A DNA stretch of 64,000 nucleotides from the NCBI RefSeq assembly GCF_910592395.1, contig NC_088318.1, forward strand, positions 14,446,349 through 14,510,348, given 5' to 3'. How positions within the stretch are numbered: position 1 is the first letter of the stretch; each line of letters starts with the position of its first letter. The stretch is from Lineus longissimus. Taxonomy: Eukaryota > Nemertea > Pilidiophora > Heteronemertea > Lineidae. The notes under the pieces are model-generated. The model did not search any database and had not been told where the DNA came from. It saw only the letters and a program-made list of their open reading frames with translations. This document shows, in pieces, positions 31,573-44,110 of the stretch. Made by a program: the position numbers and the translations under genes.

Positions 31573-34500
31573 ATGCCCGATGAATCCAAGATGGCTGGTG
31601 ATATGAGTTCTACGAACGGCTGCGCTGTTTCCGGGTCCGGCTTTGTTGATGTTGTTTCCGCTGAGGATGTGAATGGGACAATATTTGATTTTGGGCATAA
31701 ATTTGAAAGCAACCTACAAGATGACAAGCAAATGTCGGTGTCGCATGGCCAAGAAGTAGCTGTGTCGGTGCGCAGGGTTGTGAATGGAAAAATAAACGAG
31801 GAGAGTAGATCGGGGGAGGCCGCATCTTGCGGGAGTTTCGTGGGACAGGGGGTATCTCTACAGGGTGTGCTTCCCGGGATGGTGATTCAGAGCGGATCGA
31901 AGAAGACCTCACCAGTCCCCGAAGATATTGATACTGATCATGGAAAAGGTGGTAATCCGATGGTTGCATTCTGTGAAGGTTCTGCGGTCAGTTTGAACGG
32001 TGGAAGCCAGCAGACGTTAGACGGTGAACATAAACAAAACGCATCAGCTGATGATAAGAACTTTAATAGAGTTTCTTGTGAGATTGATAATGTGTTAAAT
32101 GACCCAAGCGAAAATATCGACAAAAATAAACAGGCTGAGCTGACTGAGACGCTTTGCAAAGACGACAGAAGACAGTCAGGAACACTAATCAGACGACACA
32201 CATGTTCATATTTTGGCGAGAAAGCAGATGTCAATGCCAAGCTCAAACGGACCAATAGCCAACCAGCGCTTGGCAAAGTCTCCTCAAGGGCAATGGCTGC
32301 CGTCAAATTGAGGAGTAAACTTCGAAGGAAGCGGATGGAACCGCAGTCTAGTGTTTCAAGCGCTGGGTCTAGCGAAGGTGAAAATGAGTCATCAGACAAA
32401 CATTATGGTGAAAAGCATGAGGGAATCGGAGGTGAAACAAATGAGAAGGTCGGTGCACACGAAATGAACTGCGTCCAAACCGACGATTCGGGCGTTGGCG
32501 CAGACGACAACCAAGGTACAACTTCCGCTGACGAAGTGGCGCCGGCAGAGGATAAGAAAATCACCCAACCTCCTGTGGAAGAAGTTGTTCCAAAGTCTAG
32601 GCCAAGGACTCCAATATATCAGCCGAGAAAGGTCCCAAAATCCGGTGATAAAAATTACGATGTCCTAGTTAATCTTCCCCGCATCAAGAAATCTTCGAAG
32701 ATGGGGGACGCCCAAACTCAGATTGCGAACGCCATTTTCAAGATGGCCGACGTGGATGGCGATGGCGTTCTGAGTGATGAAGAAATCGACTTGGTGAGTC
32801 TATCATCAGCAACAGAGTTGCAGTTTGTAGCATCAGGGACGTAGACACTGGATGGGTAACATTGTTTTCGAGCGGCCCATCTGGTGGTAAAATGGTACAT
32901 GCATAAGACACCCCTGCCGGGTATCAAAACTGATTGATGAGTTGCTTGTTTATTTCGGTATCAGTACTCGGTATTTCCAGTGACCATGAAAAACTTAACA
33001 GATCTTTATATATATCACTGTTGGTATTCTTGACAAAATCGCTATGATTTTTTTTCTTCAAGTTATTTCGCTCACCAATTCTTGCCCTGGACTTCTCTGC
33101 CGCCGAGATGATGAAATTGAAGAAAGTCGTCCACGAATACAAAGTAAGTTATCGCTTACATCATATGGATAGGTTGTTGTTATGCACCTAAAAGGATTGA
33201 ACAACTATACAGTATATGTAGTTTTGCAATGAACGGTTTTGAGAAGTTTCTGCAGTATGCTTTTGGTTTTTGTATCTTCAAAATGAATATTCTAACATGT
33301 CCATTCATTCTCCTTTAGTCAGTGTCATGTATATCTGATGATAAGTGTGCAGATGTCAACTAATCAAAAATAAGGGGACGTGTATGGAGAAGGGGGGAGG
33401 GGTTTACCTTGCGCAGTTTATACATCTGGTAATTATAGTAAGTGCATATGCCAACTGATCGAAAAAAAAGAACATGTTTGGAGAAGGGGCCTTATACTTT
33501 ACTTCCGTGCTGTTATAGTTGTCACGATATGAAGAACAAAAGCAGCGACAAAGTCAGAGGAGTAACAGTCATGGGTGGGCCAGTATCCTTCAAAGCCATC
33601 TATTATCATAAATTGGTACTTGTACTTAGCTCTAGACAGTGAAATGTCATAGTTGGATATTCTCCATTGATGTATTCTTGCTTTTCCCACCTTTCACCTG
33701 TTTTTTCTCTCACTCCTTTGCATTTTACCCCCTTTTTTCGTCTTCTTCTCCAGAAAGACGCCAGCGATGACACGATGCGTTTTGACGAATTCAAGGAGTT
33801 TTCTAAAGAAATTCTCAAGCTTGTCTACGGTAAACACGAGGAGAGTAAGGTAAGTGCCAGTGGGGCAGTATCAAGTAGGAGCTCGAGCATATTGACATAC
33901 AAGGTTTCGATAGTTGCTTCTGCAATGATAACACTTTGAAGTTCAACACTGCGCAGTTCTGGTCAAAAGTTAGGTCAAACTCTCACAGATCTTTGTGACA
34001 TCGGATACTTCAGATCAACACCCTTCCCGAGAAGTGAATTGCACAGTTGTCCACCTTGATGGTTTCGTTACTGAGCGTTGTTGAAACTGTGGATGAATCG
34101 TTGAATGAACCGTTGTCTTCGTGACTGTTTCAGGGCCGCTGGGTTGAGCTTGAGGGAGATGAAGGCGCCACTATCTACTTCAATAAGGCTACAGGCGAAG
34201 CAAGGTAAGGCTGGGATAGCACCGAGGAAAGACAGCCAGTATATATACTACAGTTAGTGTACAGATGCAAATTTGAAGAACATTGATTTTCGAACTTTAC
34301 AGTGCCTTTGGACAACACTTCAAATTGTTTTAACAGTATTCTTCTATTTTAAGCTACAACGTTCCGGAGGACTACCACGTGCTGATACAGACGGATGTAT
34401 TCGGGGACGCCATTTTCTTTCTCCTTGAACAACAAGACAAGAAGAAAACGGGTCTTGTAACGGTCAGATCATTCCGCCAGGTGAGATGTTCTGTTACTGC

Positions 34501-35564
34501 CTGCTCCAACCAACACCTAAATAGCGAACTGTTACTCTCTTCATCTGGATATTCATAGTCTCGTAATCCAGGCGTCGATTCGAACCAATGTTGAGACTGG
34601 CCCGCCTCTGTCGATAGCCTGGTGTATTCCTCGGATACTCTGTCTCTTTGATCTAATCGTTCAATTTATACCTTTCAGCTGCTGGAGTCTATCAGTTTCG
34701 GTCTAATGCTCTCACAGGAGGATGTTAGACAAATAAGACGACTTTTTAAGTAAGTTGAAGACAAACTTCCTTCCGCCAACCATTTTAGGGCGAATCCAGC
34801 AAAAACCTTTGAAAATACCGCTTTCTAAGTCCATGATGAAACATCGACGTTCTCACCTTCTCTGACCCCTGAAACGGGCCGGCGGATTCAGTGCGTTTAC
34901 TTAAACCCGGTTGATTGTCAGTGTTTGTTCAAATTTTCAGAAACGATCGTCTGAAGATGATTTATGAAGAGTTCGTGCCAATTGCTAAACGACTCTTGCT
35001 ACTCATATACCAGGCGAGGGACCCCTCACCGGTAAGCACAGTGAACTAGAACGAAACGTAACAACAGTTGGCCTACCTGAGATTCGTAAGCCATATCCGA
35101 AGCCGTCTCTTTACACTTGCTAAATATCATCATCAGAAGCTGCATTATTGTGGCATTACATGTTGCGGCGCATAGAGGCAAGCAGGGGTATTATCCTTCG
35201 AAATCCCCTACCCGAGTTTTCCTTTTAAAGTCTCTTATTTCTTTCCCAGTTTGACTGGTGTATGCTTGCGACACTCGCGGTGGGAACATTCTGGTTCAAC
35301 AAGAAGACGGGAGAAGCGAGGCGCTTTCCTCCACACTGCGTCATCAGGGGGCAGCAGTATCAACTTGAAGACAGGTGAGACTCTCCCCGCTCTTGGTTCC
35401 TTTTCAGCCTTTCCAGCGTTCACGGTGATTTGTATCACTGAGTGATCCACTCTGGCGTGAATTATAGGGCATCTCGTCTCTTCGATGTTGGTTCATTGTG
35501 GTTCAACAAGGAAGACCAGTTCACTCTTCAAAAGTTTGAAGCGAATTGTGAAAGTAAACGATGA
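31573..35564 (+). CDS. EF-hand and WW-like domain protein, family not recognised
   Basis: Nine phase-consistent exons: 31573-32793, 33063-33143, 33754-33849, 34134-34204, 34354-34480, 34679-34749, 34941-35031, 35250-35374 and 35468-35564, giving about 659 residues. The first 370 residues are acidic, Ser/Gly-rich and probably disordered, with a basic patch (KLRSKLRRKRM) near the middle. A canonical EF-hand loop follows at about 393-404 (DVDGDGVLSDEE). A second, weaker loop (KDASDDTMRFDEF) forms its pair. Next is a WW-like module (GRWVELEGDE, IYFNKATGEASYNVPED) whose second Trp is replaced by Tyr. Further degenerate EF-like helices follow (KKKTGLVTVRSF; KMIYEEFVPIA). Near the C-terminus is another WW-like half (GTFWFNKKTGEARRFPP). 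It is probably a calcium-responsive adaptor, but no pathway is implied by the neighbours. I cannot name an orthologue. Confidence 0.8.
33345..33500. repeat. Short degenerate direct repeat in an intron
   Basis: Two blocks about 110 bp apart share GTGCA(G/T)ATG(T/C)CAACT(A/G)ATC followed by an A-rich tract and TGGAGAAGGGG. Diverged tandem duplication inside intron 2 of the EF-hand gene. Confidence 0.5.
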
Positions 35565-38470
35565 ACGCGAATCAATGGCGAGCGGAGTCCGGGGGACATG
35601 ATGAATACAGAGCAGACGATGAAGTATGTGGGACGGGCTAGCGCCAGTCGAACGATGAAGATCCAGGTCCTGCTGCGATTCATGATCACGGTGACCTTGA
35701 GGAGCCAAAGGATCGCCACGGACCAATGTGTAGTAGCCATGTTGGACATTTAATATCAATAGCATGATTTTCGGCTGAAGTTGTAAGATGCTTATACATG
35801 TATTGAGAAATTGTTTCGCTAGGCTATGTTCATTCTGGCTGGAAAATTTAGATGGCGCTGAATACTAATGCATGTACCATGGGTAAGCGATGAATTAGAA
35901 GGTTTGTCTGCGTCTTTATCAAGACCCGATTTATTGGCTTTTTTTCCCATGAAAGAAATATCCAGTTGTTGTTGCCTTATCTGAACGGTATTTGTAAGAA
36001 GATTATTTTTAAAAAGTAAGGATATGATATTTCCAATAGATTCGGTATGAATCGATTAATTCCAACTATATCCCAATTAAGTTTGAATTAGCCGCTCAGT
36101 GTATGGCAATATATCGCTAAGGGCTTACTAGTAGGCTTACATGCAGGCAATGTACGTTACCAAGGAGATGTGATAGTGTTAGCTATAGGCCAAGCGATTG
36201 AAGCGAAGAATCTTTGTGAAACAGAACCATGTTACTGACTAGCTTAGGGGCTTACCGATAACGCGCTATGTAGTGCAGCAGCAATAAGGGTAGGTTTAGT
36301 TTCATAGACCGACAACCATAGGCAGTAACCCGTTTTAATGTCCTTAACGGAGATGATTTTCAGATTTTAGATGGTTCATTGAAACTGTGACCTCCATATA
36401 TATTGCATTCGCTATTTCGCACTGCAAATTGATCCTTTAACGGCCAACTTAAGGTTTCTCCCATTTTAACCTACCCGCATTATGGGTACTTGCTCGTGTT
36501 CTAAATGGGACTACATGTCGGAAACGTCACACTCCGGTCAAGGCGAACAGTTTACCTTCCCATTTAGTTTCTCGTAATCTACCCAGGGAAACAAATATTG
36601 ATCTCGGAAATTACTTAGTTACCTTTAATCAGCTAATTCAAACGATATCAAACACTTCTCTTTAAACGTCGTAGGTAAATATCTGCACACGTTGCTTCGG
36701 TCCATTGGAATGTTTCTTTTTCTCGTCCATTCAGATCAAAGATTTTAGATCGGTTGAGATTTGATATACAAAGATAGTAATCGGGGGGGGGGGGGGCACA
36801 GACAGACACACCAAGATGCTGGCTGTGTGTGTGTGCTTGATTGGTTAACTGCTTATAAGGAATTTAAAGATCAACTCCAACTATTTGTATATACAACTTG
36901 ACTTTCCAAAATCAAGTGGCTTGCCGACGTCACCATGTTTACAAGTTCCCCGTGACCTGATGAGATCCTTATTTGAAAACCAATAAATCAGTTCCTGAAA
37001 GTGACCTCATTTTGTGGGTGGGTATCTACGTCATGATACTTTCAACCTTAAAAGGCTTGAGCTTGTTTTGAATATTCATATCAGAGTAATATCAAGTTCT
37101 TACTTCTTGTATCATGAGAGCGTGTCATATCGTTTGCTAGGCCTCTACCAACATCTGATGTTTGCCAAACAAGTTAAGGTGATCGCGTTTAGGAGTCACG
37201 TTCCGTATTGTCTTTGCTTAAGGTGTGATTTGCGCTTCACGAAAAGAATACATTAACGTTTCGATCAGGGACTCTACCGTTACGGCATGTGTGTCTTGAA
37301 AAGAAAAGGCTGGTGGTTTTCTAGGGTGATCTTCAACTTTATCTTTCGTGGCGGTAACGTAGGCGGCGGTCGCAGTCAAGCAATTCATCGGAGTGCACCA
37401 GTCGCGATCAGGATACGGATTCTGATTAGAAAAAGATAGGCCTATTGGAAAGATTGTGGTGAAGTTGGCTGAGGAAGACCCCTTTTATTCGTAGACAAAT
37501 CTAAAGAAGGCCTTCCCATACGTGATAGCCTCTTCAATTTATGATAATGGCTATTCCTACGTAACTCTCTTTATATCAGGTGAGTCTTCTTTAACGATTA
37601 GGTACATTTCGTCGAAGAAGACAAAAACTAACAGAGAGATTTCCAAAAACTATAAATTAAACTTATCAGCAGCTTAGTAGTTTGTTTTTTTATACTGCTG
37701 ATAGGTTTTAGTAAAAGGACGGTTATGCTGATATACACTGCTCCGTCACCACTCAGACATTGGCGTATCTATCCTATTTTCAGAAAAGGGATCCTGGAAT
37801 TTTGATACATGTATATACCAGTATATAACATTCATGTAGGCCTATATTGAAAATGGAAACTTATTGATTCACCTTCATTCTGTTGATCGAGACGTATTGG
37901 TTAGTATCAGTGTTATATTTTTCAGCTAGGAAAGCGATGATGCGAATTTTGTCGCCATGGCAACATAGACGCTACTCCAGTAAAATATAATTTCGCAGTG
38001 TTAGCATTTGATAAATGAGCAACAAACTATAGCCTATTTGACGGTTAAACAAAAGGTCTCCTGCAACATAAGAGCGAGATTTTGTTCGTATGAACTGAGC
38101 GATACCGTGTTTAGCAACATTACGACCGCGTGTGCTCATCAGGAAGTAATCAATGTGTTGTTTGGTGGGTCAATATGGAGTGACCATGGCCAGTGGCGGA
38201 ACGATTGGTCATTTTTTATGTGAGTTCAGATATATTCGATTGGATATGAAGGTTGATGTCATGATAACATGTGTTTGAGATGATGTACATGATAATATAG
38301 TGGCAGCGAGGATTGTGGATTAAGATTGAACAGCACCTACTGTTAGCAAGGAATTGGGTGGAGCTCGCGGGTTGCAAATTAAAAATCGAGGTACCTTTCA
38401 GCACATTTTATCCAGGATTGAGTGATACCACGCTTTAAACCTTAATTCTTGACCAATCCACGTTATACCA
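35565..38470. other. Intergenic stretch without a recognised gene
   Basis: It follows the EF-hand gene stop codon and runs to the coiled-coil gene start. It contains a run of about 14 G near 36783-36796 and a GT-rich tract just after it. I see no coding sequence, only short ORFs. Confidence 0.55.
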
Positions 38471-41400
38471 ATGTTTGAAAAGAGCATGTCGGCGGACAAG
38501 TCTAAGATAAAGAACACGTGGAAGAAGGTGGCACGGACAGCCTGCTTGGCGAGGAAGATCCAAGAAAATGGCCAAGCCCCTCCTGGTAGCCCGACCTGCA
38601 CCTCACCCCGCGGCTGGTCTTCTCCTACCTCACCCCGGGGCCGAAAGAGCTTCAGCATCTGGTCTTCCACGAGCTCGCTTTACGGGACGCATGGCTCACG
38701 GCGGCGGTCGACGCTGCAGACAGAGGAATTGCTGTAAGTGCGCTATACAAGTATTTAAATATGTACATGTATTTGCTAAAAAAGGTGACCCATCTAAGAG
38801 CAAGCAAGATAAAATTCCCTCAAATTATCCCACCTGGGCGAGATATCGTATAGTTTGATACGTGGGGCAAGGATCCCCGAGAAGCGAGTTATTCAAAAAC
38901 GACAACTCGCCGAATAAACGTCAACTCGCCGTTCTGGAAACTTACATGTATGATTTACTAGCGGTCTCTTGCGTGATTTAGGCAATTATAACTAAATCAT
39001 ACGACAGCCAGTGGTGAAATTACTGTTCATTAACTTGTGGTTCTCAAAATCCCTTTGTGCTTCTCGGTAGGAAATATCACTAATTAAATACGTGGAGTCA
39101 CTTCAACTTGACCTAAATCCCTATGTACAGACAATGATACTTTGTGTTTGCCTATATAAGGGGTTTCCTTCGAGTTAGCTAGACATGGAGTCGAACTGTA
39201 ACTAATACAGATATTGAAAATCTTAACTAAAAATTATGCCATGTAAGTTTTATAGGACATTCAGGGGTAACAGAATTGACCAAAACATGTCGTTCCTGGT
39301 TTGATATGGCAACAGCCACAGCATGTCATGGTCCTTCATCTAGAGAAGCCACTGGGTAAATACTGTTTGCATCCCAAATGCGTTAAACTCCTTTCCTTTG
39401 AAGTGATAGTGTACCATAACTTTTTTCGTGATCACCGTAAATAATTGACTTTTGTTCTATCATACAGAGAGAAAGAACGTCGGCCTTTCCTGACAAAAGT
39501 CGCGGAACTCGAGAAAGCCAAGAACACGTTGCTTCATGACTGTTGTCGGGATGGTAGGTGAAGACAGGTTTTCTGGAATAAATACTATACGTGTGCCTTC
39601 TATTTTGCAGAGAGAAAGAGCGACAGTCCTTCCTGACGAAGGTCGAGGAACTCAAGAAAGCCAAGAATGAAGTTGAGCAGGAGAAGAAGCAGAAAGAGGC
39701 AAGTACAATGTAAAGGCTTTCGGATTGCGATACCGGAAGCTCGGCAATATTACCAGCAGGCGGCCAAGGATTCGCAATGAAAGTTGCTCTTGGCTAAAAC
39801 ATGGTGCGTTTTGCTCAAATTGTCTGACATCTCGTATGGCCTATCGATTTCCTCCTTCATGGCAGTGCCATGTAAGTTCATGGTTCCTTGCCAATGCATC
39901 TTTCCCTGCTTTTTCCTTCCTCCTAAATATATATTGCCATTGCGAAAACGAAAGTTCGTCACATTTTTCTCTATACTTGCATGTATATTTAGATATTTGA
40001 AGAAGAGTTGACAAAGCTCAAGGCCAAGCATGAAGAAGTCTGTGCACAATTAGAGAAGACAGCCGCGCATTTAGAAAAGTCCAAGTTTGACTTCAGAAAG
40101 AAGGCAGAAAAATGTGAACAACAAGAAAAGGATTTAACTCATTCGTTGGATAAGATACGAAATCTAGAAATAAAAAGTAAGTGGGCGGAAATTTCCGAGA
40201 TTTTGCAGTATTTTCCGAGATTCCGATGAAAAAGGTAGATTGTGTTAAAGCGTGACTGGGACATTAGTACCGATTCCGTGTTTTCCTCAGATGAATTCCG
40301 TTCGCGACTTGTTCGATTTACGGATTGACTGACTTGAGAGGCTTTGGTAGGTGAAAAATGCTAAATGGTAAAACATCTGTAATATGAAAAAAAAGGGAAC
40401 CCATGTGTTTTTTCCGATAAGAAAAGATCATACATGAATTTGATATAGAGTCGCTGTTAATGATCATCCTTTCCCCGATTGCGTGTACCGAGATATATTT
40501 ATTTACTGGTAAACGGTTTTTAACGATCTTCTCTGTCATGCAGCCAGTGACCTTGAGAAAGCGGAGTTGACCTTGGAGACCACAAGAAGAGTATTAGATT
40601 TAACGCAGTAAGTAGGCCCGTCCCTGCAAGCGAGAATAGGCGAGATACATAATTGGAAAAGTATGATGTAATGTATTTGCAGAAACATACGCCTAGAAGA
40701 TATAAAAGTTTGCTGATGTACATAATTTGTTCTGTTGTTTACGTGAAGCTATTGTTGATTCGGCGGAGGGGGGAGGTACTGGTGGCAAGTATTTTCATCA
40801 GTGTTGGGTATGTTCCTCGTAGTGGAGTTATCCAGTACATTTGTACAGCGATACCTTTCTTCATAAAAGCCTTTTCTTTTTCAGAGGTCGTTTGAAAATG
40901 AAGGAGGTCGATTTAAAAACAATAACTAGCAATTTCGAGGCAGCAAGTAAAGATCTATCGGTAAGAAGTTTAGTTTGATATGCTACTTTATTTTTCAAAT
41001 ATCTTTGCAAATACAAAATAGTTGACTTCCCAATGCTGAAGTAATGCATAAAGAACCCTAGAAAGAAGTTATGACCAATTTCATATCGTTTTTCTTTAGT
41101 CGGTTAAAAGAGGTAGCCAATTAGGCGGGGTGGGTTAAAAGTAATCCGCGTATATCCCTGATATCAAAGAGCGGTTATCGCCGCCTGGGATCCTGTTCAT
41201 GCCCACGTCTCCCAACTGAATGCGCAACTCTAGTGTTGCATTCATGTTGAAGTGATACTATGATGTGATTTACAACTTTGCGGAAATACGTCCGTTTTTT
41301 ATTGTTGATCACAAATGTAAAGCTCAAATTTTCCATTTTTGATTAGATTTATTATAAAATCGCTGAATATAAACCACCGCGACCGCGAAAATGTTCATGT

Positions 41401-42112
41401 TGTGACGTCATCAACGAAAACGGCATCGAAGCGAGCCGTCCGGGCGGGATTAAACCATCAATTTCTAGAAAATGTGCATTTCGATTCGAAAACCTTACCG
41501 ATTTATGAGAAAGTGACGTAGTCATTTGTCAAAAACAGCTAAAACATCATATGGTGAAATTTGACACGAGTTACCCTTAAGCTGTTTTTTTTTTCTTCAG
41601 CTTGCTGAATCTAACATAGAACAATTAGAAGTGAAAGTAGACGATCTCAAGGTTCAAGTAAAAGAAGAACTGCGACGAAACGAATTGATAGAAAAGGTAA
41701 TTCCACTGATGCACACCCCACCCCAAACCAAGGACGTAATCCACGAAAACCCCTGTAATCCCTGCGTTCCAAACATTCCAGACGCAGCAATTGATTAGGG
41801 CCTTGGGCCACATTAGGCTGATGAAATAAAATAGTGTAGTGTTGAGCGTCGCTTGCAAGCTTATTTATGGAGAGTATATACTGTATAGAATGAAAGACGA
41901 TTATTGTGAATGCCAGTTTTGCTTTATATTTCGGTCATCCCTTATTCTCTCTTTAATCATACTTCCAGAATCTTCATTCCATACCAGAAATGAAGGAATC
42001 GATAATCCAAAAAGACAAACTCATAGCTCAATTAAAGGAAGAATTGGAACAGAAAAATGCATTGTTACAACTCGCGAGAAAGTCTGCCCGAGACCACAGG
42101 GACAAAATAAGA
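38471..42112 (+). CDS. Coiled-coil protein, N-terminal exons (probably joined to the CAP-Gly exons at 45460)
   Basis: Seven phase-consistent exons: 38471-38733, 39611-39698, 39993-40176, 40544-40607, 40885-40960, 41601-41696 and 41969-42112, giving 305 codons. The first exon encodes a basic, Ser/Pro-rich segment (GSPTCTSPRGWSSPTSPRGR). All later exons encode charged heptad-rich sequence predicted to be coiled coil (KVEELKKAKNEVEQEKKQKE; LEKTAAHLEKSKFDF; LKEELEQKNALLQLARK). The second intron uses a GC donor (GAG|GCAAGT). The last exon ends in phase 0 at a good donor (AGA|GTATGT) with no stop, so the protein must continue, most plausibly into the CAP-Gly exons. Family not recognised; a microtubule or centrosome role is an inference from that link. 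Confidence 0.8.
39468..39530 (+). pseudogene. Degenerate duplicate of coiled-coil exon 2
   Basis: After a CATACAG acceptor-like site, about 63 bp match the start of exon 2 (39611 onward): GAGAAAGAACGTCGGCCTTT against GAGAAAGAGCGACAGTCCTT, then CTGACAAAAGTCGCGGAACT against CTGACGAAGGTCGAGGAACT. The homology stops before the exon end. The only nearby donor (ATG|GTAGGT) would put the following exons out of phase, so it is probably a decayed exon. Confidence 0.75.
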
Positions 42113-42301
42113 GTATGTATAAAGAGAGCAACAACAATAAAAGTGCGCGAATGGACTTAAGTAGATTTTATAGGATTTTACAAATGTTTTTAAAGGTTTT
42201 GTAAAGGATGACCTACAAAGCGTTTTACAACATTCACAAAATGAGCGCATTCACAATCCAAATGATCAATCTGTGCGGCTGACAACACAACCAGGTGACA
42301 T

Positions 42302-44110
42302 TCACGGTTTTAAAGTAAAAACCTTGACCCGGTTCAAGTAACAAAATGCAATGTTATTTGCAAAAACCGAGCATCTAGCTAAAAACTCGCTGGATGGAGA
42401 GGTAAAACCACTAATAGGTCGTAGCCCTACAACTTTGCTGTCCTCTTCCAATTCTAGCTGATATAGCTTTTTCTGTCGAGTGTTCGGCGAGGCATCCGTT
42501 TTCCCAACTTCATGCGGGATATCGCCAACAACATATATTTCACCGAGGACACCAGAACAGATGTTACGGCAATTGAGCCCCTTCACGCAGTGATGGACGG
42601 AGGCGATTTTAGTGAATCCGTTCTCCTCCAGATGATACGTCGTAATCACATCGGACCGGAAGCTACATGTAATAACCATATTGCTCAGCCTCGAGAGCGT
42701 AAATGCAGTCACATCTCCAACTTCAATGTCTTCACGAACAGTCCCACCACCGCTGATCAGAACCAGATGCTTGTTCAGTGGTTGACCATACAGCACAATG
42801 AAACGTCCACTCCCGTCCACCTCGACCTGCCTCAAACAAGATGTCACTGTCTCGAGCAAACGCACGTCGATGGTTCGAATGACTCCCGTATGCACATTTA
42901 TGACGCGAAGAACAGGTTCTTCCCTGCAGAGAAAGACCAACTCATCGTCATTGATTTTCTTTGGGCCAAAAATGGTTGAGGCAACATTTAGGATTGTTGT
43001 CTGCTCATCTGATTGTCTGTCCAACAGCATTATTTTCCATCGAGAGTATATCTTACCGTCTGATAGATGATGATTCGCCCCACATACTGCTAAAAGACTT
43101 TCAGACATGAATGCAACACCAAGAATAACAAAACCTCCCCCTTGTATCTCATATGAAAGTGCAGCACTAGAAAACAGACCAGCTGCGCGAATATACTCCT
43201 CTGTGAAACAGCGCCCTGGAGCTTTCCTGACCATCTTTTGCAGTGGCGTAATCTTGTCCTTCTCAGCAGCAACCACCAGTTCATCCAAATCATCCCTTCT
43301 CCTCTTGATGTCCTCAAGAATACTTGGTGCCAGCAATTTCTCTTTGGCCATCAACGACGCCCTTCCCAAAAGTGTCCTCATCTGTTCTTCGGTAGCTTTC
43401 ATATTTGCGAAGGCAATGTCGATGTTCCTGAGGTTGAGGTCAAAATCCTTCTCAATTTGGTCAATGAGGGTCTTCTTCTTCTGGAACGCGCTGTCTGTTT
43501 TCCTCTTCCTCCGTTCCGCTTCTGCTATATCCTGCCTGAGACGTTCAATCCGTGCTTGGTAATCCTGTTTGAGCTGTTCAATCGAATGTTGGTGATCTAC
43601 GATCTTTTCCTTCAAGATCATGATTTCTCTGTCAATCGAACTGGAGTCTGTGCGATACACCTCTTCGATGACGTTACACAATTGCCTCTTCTTCGTCACC
43701 GTCTCTTTTCTAAACTTATTGCCATTAGCAATCTGGTCCACAAGTGCCGTGAACTGAGTTTCACCAGTTTCATAAATGTGATTATCAAGCTCCTTCATAG
43801 TTTCGGCAATGACGTCCCTGTATTCCACCACATCGTGTTCTTGCCCTGAATGATTTGAACTCTCACAGTCATCACATATCAGCCGAGGACAGGTTTTGCA
43901 GTATCGAGTCAACAGACGGTCGTGAATATCGCATAGGTCCCCAACTTCGTGTTCACTTTGATCAACGTGGTTCCCCCCACATGTGTAACAAAAAAGATCG
44001 CAGTTACACTGCCCGCACCAGAGGATGTGTGACCGATCAAACTCTCGGTAGCACTTGCTGCACAAAAACTTCCCGCGGAGCCTGCTCTCGGCACGAGTGC
44101 TGCATGCCAT
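42302..44110 (-). CDS. RING-less B-box (TRIM-like) protein with a beta-propeller-like C-terminus
   Basis: A single open frame of about 602 residues starting at MACSTRAE; a TTCTCATTCCAG acceptor sits 9 nt upstream of this ATG, so a non-coding first exon is likely. There is no RING finger at the N-terminus. Residues 17-54 form a B-box1-like cysteine/histidine cluster (C17, C20, C32, C35, C41, C44, H48, H54). Residues 60-92 form a B-box2 (C60, H63, C71, C74, C79, C82, H87, H92). A long coiled coil follows (about 110-290). The last 300 residues look like beta-propeller repeats with recurring hydrophobic strands (VILGVAFMSESLLAVCG; GRFIVLYGQ; NNIAFCYLNRVKVF). It resembles the expanded B-box/TRIM families of invertebrates, which often act in innate immunity or RNA binding. 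No RING means E3 activity cannot be assumed. It lies in a large intron of the plus-strand coiled-coil/CAP-Gly gene. Confidence 0.88.
   Translation of the reverse strand: MACSTRAESRLRGKFLCSKCYREFDRSHILWCGQCNCDLFCYTCGGNHVDQSEHEVGDLCDIHDRLLTRYCKTCPRLICDDCESSNHSGQEHDVVEYRDVIAETMKELDNHIYETGETQFTALVDQIANGNKFRKETVTKKRQLCNVIEEVYRTDSSSIDREIMILKEKIVDHQHSIEQLKQDYQARIERLRQDIAEAERRKRKTDSAFQKKKTLIDQIEKDFDLNLRNIDIAFANMKATEEQMRTLLGRASLMAKEKLLAPSILEDIKRRRDDLDELVVAAEKDKITPLQKMVRKAPGRCFTEEYIRAAGLFSSAALSYEIQGGGFVILGVAFMSESLLAVCGANHHLSDGKIYSRWKIMLLDRQSDEQTTILNVASTIFGPKKINDDELVFLCREEPVLRVINVHTGVIRTIDVRLLETVTSCLRQVEVDGSGRFIVLYGQPLNKHLVLISGGGTVREDIEVGDVTAFTLSRLSNMVITCSFRSDVITTYHLEENGFTKIASVHHCVKGLNCRNICSGVLGEIYVVGDIPHEVGKTDASPNTRQKKLYQLELEEDSKVVGLRPISGFTSPSSEFLARCSVFANNIAFCYLNRVKVFTLKP

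Noticed and set aside
42512-43849. Long plus-strand ORFs opposite the B-box gene
   Set aside because: They are antisense shadows of the minus-strand coding frame, which carries the zinc-binding motifs.
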